Assembly (NCBI RefSeq): GCF_000179595.2
Contig: NZ_JH556658.1
Location: 928,509-992,508, forward strand
Length of the DNA stretch: 64,000 nucleotides
Source: Acetivibrio cellulolyticus CD2
GTDB taxonomy: Bacteria > Bacillota > Clostridia > Acetivibrionales > Acetivibrionaceae
Reading direction: 5' to 3'
Shown here: positions 17,260-26,600 of the stretch, one piece after another
Numbering within the stretch: the stretch's first letter is position 1
How the letters are laid out: each line of letters opens with the position of its first letter
Position numbers and translations under genes: made by a program
The notes under the pieces: generated by a model
What the model saw: only the letters and a program-made list of their open reading frames with translations
Database searches by the model: none
What the model was told of the DNA's origin: nothing

Positions 17260-18723
17260 TTATGAAAAAAATCCAGTATAATACTCCGAATGTTTGGATA
17301 ATTCTGTCTTTAAAACATCCAAACCCAGTTCCTCTGCCAATGTAGGGACATTGGAAAATATGTTCGTTCCCAAGCCTAATCGCTCTCCCTCTATCGTAGC
17401 TCCGGCACAAGCCAAAACTGTAGGAAACATGTCAAATGACGTAATCACCCGTTTTTCAGTCACCGCTTTGCTGATATTAGGGCAATTAATAAAGCAATTA
17501 TAAATTCTACGATCGCTTTTATTTATCCCCTTGAAATAATCCCCGATCATACTCAGATGATCACCCGTTATAATAATGGATGTGTTTTCATAGAAAGGCT
17601 GCATCTTAATCCAGGAAACAAAGTCATTTAATTGCTCGCTGGAACAAGCTAGCACGTTAGAGAATTCCTCCTTGTATTTGTTTTCACACTTATCACAGAT
17701 ATATCCATTGGGATGATGTGTATCCACTGTAAGCATGGTAAAATTAAACGGCTCTTTTCCTGCTGCCAGACGTGTAAGCTCACCCTTTGCACACTCATAT
17801 AAATACTGATCCTCATGCCCCCAAAACACATGATAGCCTTCCGGGATATATCCATTTTTCACTGCCGCGTAATAGTCCCAGATTTGATAGTTTCCATGCC
17901 TTAAAAACCATAAATCCCGATCAGAAAAAGAGGCATCTGATCCACAAAGAAATTCCTGCTTGTAACCATTTTCGTTAAGCATGTCTCCCAGCGTCTTTAC
18001 TCCAGGGAATATATTTCCCTGATCGCGCATCTCTTTCCAATTCACAGTTGAATTTATCGGAATTGCTGCTGTTGATGCTACAAGTGCCCCTATCGTAAAC
18101 TGTGCCTGATCTATCTGGTCATAGCCGCCAAAGCCAGTCACACTTGAGAAGCTTGTATTTGATTTTGCAAGAGCTACAAGCTCCGAAATATAATTTTCTT
18201 TCATTAATCCGCCTTCTTCTCTAGATGCAAAGGTGGATTCCATGGACTCCAGATAAATAACAATAACATTCCTCTTCCCATTTCTAAAGGAAACTGATAC
18301 GGATTCGGGAGCCTGATAGTATTTTTCATAGATATCGGTTTTCTTACTTCTTAGCGACATAAATCTAGTTGCCTTCAAGAGTGTATTAAAATAAAGCATG
18401 CTGGAAAACAGGAGAATCAAGGACATTGCAAGAAATGCAAGTAATAGATAACTTTCAGTTTTCCCCATGAATATTCCTATGAAGTACCCAAAAACATTAT
18501 ACATAACAAGTATTGCTGCTGAGTATAGCAAAGGCAATATTGCACAACTTACCACAGCACTTTTGACAATTTCCGGATTTGTACCTCCAAGCGGCATGGA
18601 AAGCTGAATCAAAATAGTCTCCAGGTTAACGCCTCCAAAATATCTTTGCGTATATCTGGTTCCGAAGAAAAGAACACCAGCTACAAACAAAATCAATAAT
18701 AACAGCAAATTCGTTATCACCAT
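17260..18723 (-). CDS. LTA synthase / OpgB-like membrane phosphoglycerol transferase
   Basis: The 487-residue product has about four N-terminal membrane helices within residues 1-125, then an extracellular sulfatase / alkaline phosphatase-fold domain. VIYLESMESTF, AQFTIGALVAS (likely catalytic Thr) and IITGDHLSM (metal-binding Asp-His, about residue 390) match the lipoteichoic acid synthase and OpgB families, which move phosphoglycerol from phosphatidylglycerol onto a polymer or glycan. It is shorter than LtaS (about 650 residues), having lost part of the membrane region. The exact acceptor is unknown. GGAGGAGCGAT precedes the ATG. It is convergent with the recombinase gene, 15 bases away, with no terminator seen between. 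Confidence 0.75.
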   Translation of the reverse strand: MVITNLLLLLILFVAGVLFFGTRYTQRYFGGVNLETILIQLSMPLGGTNPEIVKSAVVSCAILPLLYSAAILVMYNVFGYFIGIFMGKTESYLLLAFLAMSLILLFSSMLYFNTLLKATRFMSLRSKKTDIYEKYYQAPESVSVSFRNGKRNVIVIYLESMESTFASREEGGLMKENYISELVALAKSNTSFSSVTGFGGYDQIDQAQFTIGALVASTAAIPINSTVNWKEMRDQGNIFPGVKTLGDMLNENGYKQEFLCGSDASFSDRDLWFLRHGNYQIWDYYAAVKNGYIPEGYHVFWGHEDQYLYECAKGELTRLAAGKEPFNFTMLTVDTHHPNGYICDKCENKYKEEFSNVLACSSEQLNDFVSWIKMQPFYENTSIIITGDHLSMIGDYFKGINKSDRRIYNCFINCPNISKAVTEKRVITSFDMFPTVLACAGATIEGERLGLGTNIFSNVPTLAEELGLDVLKTELSKHSEYYTGFFS

Positions 18724-18889
18724 ATCGCTCCTCCAAGCATACCATATTGTTCTGTCCTATAGCATTTTTATATTATACATATTATATATGAATTTGATAC
18801 GTCATTAATCTTATTACCCGTTTCTTTTTTGAGTCAGGGGGGCTTTTAGATTGGCCCCGATCACTTGATATTGATTATAAAAATATAGT

Positions 18890-18915
18890 TAAATTTAAAT
18901 AGACTATGCCGATAT
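18890..18915 (+). promoter_or_regulatory. Sigma-28 (SigD) type promoter of the chemoreceptor gene
   Basis: TAAA (18890-18893), 14 bases and GCCGATAT (18908-18915) match the motility sigma factor consensus (TAAA, about 15 bases, GCCGATAA). It lies about 105 bases before the chemoreceptor start, as expected for a flagellar/chemotaxis regulon gene. Confidence 0.75.
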
Positions 18916-19020
18916 TTATATCAGCTATGTTTAAAAATAATTAAATCTAATTATGCGTCAAAAAGCAAATTTTCTCCAGCATATAAGCTTGGTATATATT
19001 ATTATGGGAGGCTATTATAT

Positions 19021-20517
19021 ATGAGTTCAAAAGATATTATTGCCAGAAGTCGTAAGGAATCCGATGCCTTTTCATTAAAATGTATGAAATTCCTTTCGAT
19101 TCTTTCTGTACTTGACTTTATTCTTGTCGAAATAAATAAAAAAGGAAAAGCAGATGCCGGGGATTGTTTAATCCTTCTATCTGGATTAGCCGCGCTAATT
19201 CCGCTTTTTTATAATAAGTTCTCAAAAGGTAAGAAGAATTTTATTAGTGTTCTGCTGATTTCTACAGAACTTATTTCGGTTGGATTATACATGAGCTCCT
19301 GGGTTTATGCTACACCGGCACTGGTGCTTCCATTTGTTATCGGAGCAATGTACTATGACTCAAAGACTCTAAAAAAATTGCTGTTTATTAAGATTCCATC
19401 CTTAATAGCAATGTCCTTTTTCTTGTATCTGTTATATAATGGAAAGCTTATTCTGGATGATGTTGTATTTACAAAGAAATTAGCTATGGGTTCCACTGAA
19501 TATTATATAATACAGCTAATAGGGTTTGGTTATATGTTCATGTTTCTGGCTAAAAAGACAAACAGTATATTAAACAGTGCATTGGAACAAAGTGAAAACA
19601 GTGAAGCCTTATTGAATAAAGTTATGACCAACGCCGGAAATATCAATAAAAACATTAATGATTTGTATAGCTACATATATCACAGCCGTGATTCAGTAAC
19701 TGATATTTCAAAGACAGCATGCTCCATTTCATCAAAGTCCGAAACTATGGCTGCTAAAGCTGAAGAAAGTCAAGATTTTATAGATCAGATTAAGGCGCAT
19801 ATTGATAAAACTATGGAAAATTCTACTGCAATTATAGAACTAACAGAGTCTATGAGTTACATTACTGGAAAGAATCAGAACAATATAGATGATATCGTTA
19901 ATAAAGTTAACACTATCAATACATCTAATCAACAGACCATAACTCAGTTTGAATATATAAGGCAGAACAATATGGAAATAAATGAAGCTCTAGAGATTAT
20001 CAATGCTGTATCAGATCAAACTAATCTATTGGCTTTAAATGCTTCTATTGAAGCAGCCCGGGCTGGAGAAGCAGGAAAAGGATTTGCAGTTGTAGCAACA
20101 GAAATCAGGAAGCTGGCAGATCAGACTAATGCTTCTACCAAAACCATTACCGATATTTTGAGTAAAATGATTGAAAGAACCAATCAATCTATAGAAGCTG
20201 TTAATTTTACAGAAGCAAATATCTGCGCTACCATGGAACTTTTGGAAAATACCAAGGGAGATTTTTCGAAAATGTTTAGCAGTCAGAATTCTGTTATAGA
20301 TGAAATAATGCAATCCGAAAAACTTATAAGGAAGCTGGAAGATTATATTCAAAATATAAAATCTGTCATGGGAGAGACACTTTCTGAATTTAAGACGACT
20401 TCATCAGATATATTAGGTATTTCCGACGTTTTGGATGAGCTTGATAAATCTTTCCAAACAATTGCTGATTTTGCAAAAGATGTTCAAGCAAGCTCCAATA
20501 GCCTCATCGAACCTTAA
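19021..20517 (+). CDS. Methyl-accepting chemotaxis protein with multi-helix membrane domain
   Basis: The 498-residue product has about six hydrophobic helices in residues 15-185 and no large outside loop, so it likely senses something in or near the membrane. No HAMP domain is obvious. Residues 200-498 form the long cytoplasmic coiled coil of chemoreceptors, with the highly conserved hairpin tip [20 protein letters not shown] (about 322-345) that contacts CheA and CheW. GGGAGG precedes the ATG at 19021. It is a single gene with its own sigma-28 type promoter and a strong terminator. No chemotaxis partners are in the window. Confidence 0.9.
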   Translation: MSSKDIIARSRKESDAFSLKCMKFLSILSVLDFILVEINKKGKADAGDCLILLSGLAALIPLFYNKFSKGKKNFISVLLISTELISVGLYMSSWVYATPALVLPFVIGAMYYDSKTLKKLLFIKIPSLIAMSFFLYLLYNGKLILDDVVFTKKLAMGSTEYYIIQLIGFGYMFMFLAKKTNSILNSALEQSENSEALLNKVMTNAGNINKNINDLYSYIYHSRDSVTDISKTACSISSKSETMAAKAEESQDFIDQIKAHIDKTMENSTAIIELTESMSYITGKNQNNIDDIVNKVNTINTSNQQTITQFEYIRQNNMEINEALEIINAVSDQTNLLALNASIEAARAGEAGKGFAVVATEIRKLADQTNASTKTITDILSKMIERTNQSIEAVNFTEANICATMELLENTKGDFSKMFSSQNSVIDEIMQSEKLIRKLEDYIQNIKSVMGETLSEFKTTSSDILGISDVLDELDKSFQTIADFAKDVQASSNSLIEP

Positions 20518-20551
20518 TTTATGAGTAGATTTTAAGTTTATATAGCTCTAT

Positions 20552-20593
20552 AAAAATTGTGCCCACCTCAACTAACAGGTGGGCACAATTTTT
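20552..20593. terminator. Strong bidirectional terminator
   Basis: A perfect 17-bp stem (AAAAATTGTGCCCACCT pairs with its complement) with an eight-base loop sits between the convergent chemoreceptor (plus) and megasynthase (minus) genes. A and T runs on both ends allow it to stop transcription from both sides. Confidence 0.95.
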
Positions 20594-20633
20594 ATATGCA
20601 AATGCGATATACTAACGTGAAAAGTTTACCATC

Positions 20634-23600
20634 CTACAGATTTATTCTCTTCATAACAACATTTTTAGCATAGTAACACACTTCATCATTTTCATTAAGA
20701 AAAATAACATCATAGGTTTTAGCATCATCCGATTCATTCGTAATTTTCGAATATGCTTTATACTGGCAAGGTTCTTTCGGAACTTTTACTACTCCAAGCT
20801 CTTCAATTTGCCATGGCAGATAAACTCTCTTGATTTCAATCAAAGTATGAATTGCACAAACCTGAAATACCGAGTCCATAAATGCAGGATTTATCAATAA
20901 TTTATCCAATTGATACTTCTTATTGCTAATCTGCTCCGGTGGCAGCACTGTCGAATATACCACTCCATTTTTGCCCCTTTTTATAGTGCCGTCCTCCTTG
21001 ACCTGACTCATAAATAATGGCCCTACATGTATGGAATTTGGTATTTTTGTATTGTATTCATACATCATATCTTTCTGATACAACATCTCCATTGTTTCAT
21101 TTTCGATATTTCTTATTTCCAGTAAAGATAAATAATCTCCGATCTTGTCACTTACCTCCATACTGTTCAGTTCAATACGATTTGTTATTCCAAACTTTGA
21201 TTTAAGATAAGTGTGCGAAGCTATTGAAAAGCTTCCATTCTTGGGTTCATCAGTGATAGTTAAAATCACTTCCTGAGGGTTCTCATGGTACAATTTCAAG
21301 CCGTTATTCAATTTAACATTTCTGAAGCAATACTGTTCTTTACGGCCGAAATTAATACTGTGAAATTCTGCGCACATTTCCAAAAAGCCTACCGCCGGCA
21401 TTATTGGCGTTGTTCCAAGTCTGTGCTGGTCAATAATCGGATCTGTTTTAACCGAAAGTACCTTATGTCCTTTATCATACTTTCCATTTGTTTTCGATAC
21501 CCAGTCCAAAAGAGGTGTTTCCTCCACCGGGCATTTCATCATTCCGTTATGGGCAAAATGACGCAACCCATTACTGACAATAACTTCGTGAGAGTTTATT
21601 CCGTTGGTTAAAAGCTCAACAAATGCCTCTGTTCCCCTTTTAACTTCAATCAGATGTAAACCTAACTCTTCCGAATGATTTTTAACAAACTCATTTCTCC
21701 ACGCCATTCCGGTATCTTTCCAACCAGACCAAGCAATGCTTAAAGCATGTACTGATTTATACTTTGATTTAATCATTCCCATAAAACTGTTTATAAAGTT
21801 GTTTGCACTGCAATAATCCAACTGTGCCTCATTTCCAAATCTGCCCGAAACGGATGAAAAACCTACAAATGCCTTAAGGTCATTTAAGTCCAGCAATCTA
21901 TACAGATTGCAAAGACCTTGTGCTTTTACAGAAAATACTTCTTTAAACTCCTCGTAAGTCTTTTGCTTTATTAACCTGCTTTTTTCAATCCCTGCAGCAT
22001 AAACAGCAATATGTACGGCACCATTTTGGTTCAATGCTTCCTGCATTGCACCCTTCATGCTATCATAATTTCTTACATCGCATGGTACATATAAAGCTTT
22101 TCCACCAGCTTTTTCGACATAGTCGATTAACTGATAGATCGAATTTGCCTTTACAATTTTATCAAATTCACTTTGGACCAATGCAGGGGTTACTTTTTTC
22201 CCTTCTTCCTTTAATTTACTGTGAATTTGCGTCTTTTTTTGTTCCAGAGCATTTTCATCAAGCTGCGATAGTTCCCTAACATTCTCAGGAAGCTGTGTAC
22301 GCCCTAATATAGTGAATTTACCTCCATTAAACCTTTGACATAACCCCTTGACTATCTCAGCTGTAATTCCGTAACCTCCGCCAGTAATGAGGAAATGTGG
22401 CTTTTCGGGCAGTTCAATGTTTTTATACTCTGCCCTATCAGGAATATCAATCTTTAGAACTTTCCTTTCCCCGTTTTGGTAGCCTATTTCATAATCAAGT
22501 GAACTCTCTTGAGCTTCCTTAACTATATTTGACATGCTCTCCTCAGGTATATCTGATACTTGTTCACAGCCTAAATCAATAACCTTTATACTTGATTTTG
22601 GCCACTCTTTGCGAAGCCCCTTATAAAATCCGCCAATAGCGCCGTAAAAAGGATCGTTTATTTCCTGCTCATTGGCATATCCATGGCATCCGTCAATATT
22701 AACAAGGCAAAGTATTCTTAACTGCGGTTCGGCCAAAACTTCTGAAAGTTTTTTATAGAAATAAAACCTGGCTTCACTGCTTAAAAACAGCATTTGCTCT
22801 TCTTCATCTCCTGTCATTTTGTCAAACTCGATTGCTCCTCCAAGATGGGTACAATCGACAATTACATCTACAGGATTTTTTACAAATTGAGCTATTTTGC
22901 CTTCCAACTCTCCTTTTGAGAAATTCTTTTCAAACACAAAGCTATTTACATTATATGAATATTCCTTGAAATGTTTTAAGACCCTCTGAACAGTCTTATC
23001 ATCATCTCCCAATAACCAGATATTTTTATCTTTGATTTCATAATCGGGCACACCCAAAGCTTCTTCAACAAAAACAGGAATATGAAGTGAAAGCATTTTG
23101 CTATCATCATCGGTTTTAATTAATTCATCTTCATAAGTTATGTCACTTTCTGCATTATTGACTTTCAGAACCTCATCATCTGCTTTTACGTTATTATCCA
23201 AAGACTCCTCAATCATATTGATAATAGCACCAATAGTTTTATATTGTGAGATATTCTTGAACTTCTCTTTACCAATCTCAAATTTATCACCAATCATTGA
23301 AAATATAGTAGCCTGCTTTACAGTGTCAATCCCCAGGTCTGCCTCCATCTCCATTTCCAACTCCAGCATATCCTTAGGATATTTCGTTATCTCTGAAATC
23401 AATGCTAATACCTGATGGTTAATACTTTTTGAATCTTCTTTAAGCTCAGTATTTTTAACAATGGTTTTTGATTGCCCCACTGTCTCGATTGCAGCCTTAT
23501 TTATAGATGTTCTATTTTTCTCTTCAGGACTATTGCCCACAACTGATTTACCTGTACCGGTCTTTTGATTTTGCTCTATAAATTTAATTACAGAATCAAT

Positions 23601-26600
23601 CGTCCTGTACATTGAAACATTTTTGGACATTTCTTCACTAACACCATATTTCTGACCGAGTATAGAAAATATCGTGGCCTGTTTGACAGTGTCAATTCCT
23701 AAATCCGCTTCCATCTCCATGTCCCTATCCAACATGTCAGCAGGATACTTGGTAATTTCAGATATTACTTGAAATACGTCCGAGGAGCAATCAAACAAAC
23801 CTTCCGATGAATTACCAGTTTCAACAGAATCCTGTACTTTTTCTACCATAGCTTGTTCTTCACTGCCATTCATTTGGCAAATCAGGTTAACCACATCACC
23901 TATTGTAGGATAATTGGATAGTCTTACACCTTGTTCAGGAGCCAAATTGAATTTATCGGAAATCATTGAGAATATAGTCGCCTGCTTTACAGTATCAATT
24001 CCCAGATCCGCTTCCATCTCCATCGATAGATCAAGCATATCCTTAGGATATTTTGTCACACTGGAATATATGTTCAATATCTCATCTTTGATACTTGCAT
24101 TCATTAAAGTATCTGCTTTTGGAACAATTAATTCAACCTTATCCTGTTGTGGTGCCATTGGCACCTTAGCACTGATTGTTTCTTCCCTTTCAATACTTGG
24201 CTGCTGCAGATTATTTTCTACTCTTTGTATTCCAATTCTATTACCTTCCGCTATCAAAATTCTGCCCATATTTTTCAACTCAGCTGCTTCTGATGACGTT
24301 ATATTAGCCAGCCACTGTTGATATTTATTCTTATCGCTGAATCTGTTATCCCCGTTCGCCAGCTTTTGCAGCAAATGGAAATTACCTTGAGCCCCATAAC
24401 CTGCAACTATCCTTAAAATGTAATCAAAATTGTAATTTCCGCCCTCTGACAGATTTAACCCTTCAAGTTCCGGATCAGGTTCTCTGTAATTTACAACAGG
24501 AGGAATCTTCTGGTATTGCAGACACTTAGCAGCAACAGCTTCCTCAATTGATGCTCCAAGGGTATGTCCGGTCATTCCCTTAGTGTTGATAACCTTCAAT
24601 TCTCTGAACTTTTCTCCAAAAGCATGGTGCAATGCTTGCTTCTCAGCAATTGAGCAGCCTCCTTTTCTTGGAGAATAGGTCTCATGGGAGTAATAAACGG
24701 TTTTAGGAGCAATCGTATTTCTATTGATTCCGTGCTCACTTTCCATTTTATTTAGGAATCTATCCAGTTGAATACTGAATTCTTTACCATCAATCTTAAC
24801 CTGATGCCCGGCAGTATTAAACATATGAGTTCCAATAATACGGCATATCCCGTCCATACCTCTATTTGATACATCCGATTCTTTTTCTATTACCAGTCCT
24901 ACGGCGCCGGAACCCAAAATCATTCCATTCCTTCTATTATCGAAAGGAACCGCTGCTTCATAAACATCTCCTGAATCGGTAGCTGAACCTGTACTCAGGA
25001 AGGAAGCCCCCATCCATGGTAAAGCAGCTTTAGAACCCGGATTTTCCGCACCAATAATAATCATCCTTTTTGCATGTCCGCTTCTGATCAAATCTTCAGC
25101 CAGAGTTACGGCACTTACTGTTGAACTGCAGGCTGCACTGAGATGGAAATTCGGTCCCTTTGCGCCAATAAACTGGGCAAGCCTGTTATTTGCTCTTGAA
25201 GATATTTGTGACATAAACTCATGATTGAATTTATATATATCTTCTTCACCACAGTTGTTAAGAAGTCTCGAATATTGGATAGTAAACCAGTCGGTCAGTA
25301 TTTTTCTGGAATTAGGATCACTTATTCTGGTGACAACTCCCTCATAAAAATGAATCAAGTCGTTTCTGGTCTTTGCTCCGAATTTACTTGCAATAAACTT
25401 TGAAGTTTCTTCAATAAATGGCTCAATCATCAAGAACCCGTTAGCAAAAATAATTCCTGTATCCTCCTGCATTTCTTCCGGCAGAACATATCTTCCAGGC
25501 AAGTAATGCCCTGATGAAGTCTTTATCTGTTCCTGTACAAGAGGAATTCCTGCATCCTTTAATGCCTCATAACCAGCTGCAACTCCGGCACATACAGCGA
25601 AAGTCATTTGTCTTATAGTTTTTTCATCTACAAGGTAATCATTCAACATATCTATTTTTCCAAACTTTCCTGCCAGTTGAATAACTTCATTTATTGCTGT
25701 AAGGCTTTTATAAGTCGAGCCGCTTTCTGTTTTTATCAACCTTGTTATATTTAAATCAAGCATACTTTGCATTTCATCATCGGTAAGCATCTCGATAAGA
25801 TTCTTTCCTTCAAGCAGATACTTGAAATTTTCATCACTGAATACTTTTTTGAAGCTGCCCGGTAATCCAATAGATACTCCGCTGTAAACCAAACTTTCCT
25901 TAGGCATAACAACCTGATTATTTGAATTTATCGCAATCTGCTGCATATTCACAGGCTTAACCGCTTCCGGAGCTTCTTCAAGGACTTTTTGAACTGAAAT
26001 AGTTTTTATCTCAGTCAATCCAAGAGTTTCCTTTGTCGGTATGGTACATAAATCAACTCCATATGCAAACAACTCGGCTAATGCACACTGATAAGCTTCA
26101 ACAGAGTCCTTTTTCCTGTTATTTGTAGAAATCACCTTCACATCACTGTCTTGCAGAATGCTTCTGACAAGGTTTGTCAACACAGTTGACGGACCTGTTT
26201 CAATGAATAGTCTTACTCCCAAATCATAAAGCTTCTTTATGGAATCTACAAAGTTAACTGAAGAAAGTATCTGGCTCTTTAGAACGTTCGGCATATCCTT
26301 GAGTTGTTCCCTTGTACCAGGGTAAAAATCAACAAGATGGCATGCCATAACCTTGGTTTTTGAAGCATCAAATTCAATGTTTGATATTTTATTGTAAAAA
26401 CTATCGGCAGCCCTCTCAGTGAGGTCTGTATGGAAGGCATGTGATACTTTTAAAACAGTGTAAGCTATATTATTCCCACTTAAATACTCTACAAATTTAT
26501 TAACTTCATTATCACTTCCACCAACAACTGTTTGCTCCAGAGAATTAATATTGGCAATACTTACTTTTGATTCGCTATTTTGAATCATTTCGGCCACTTT

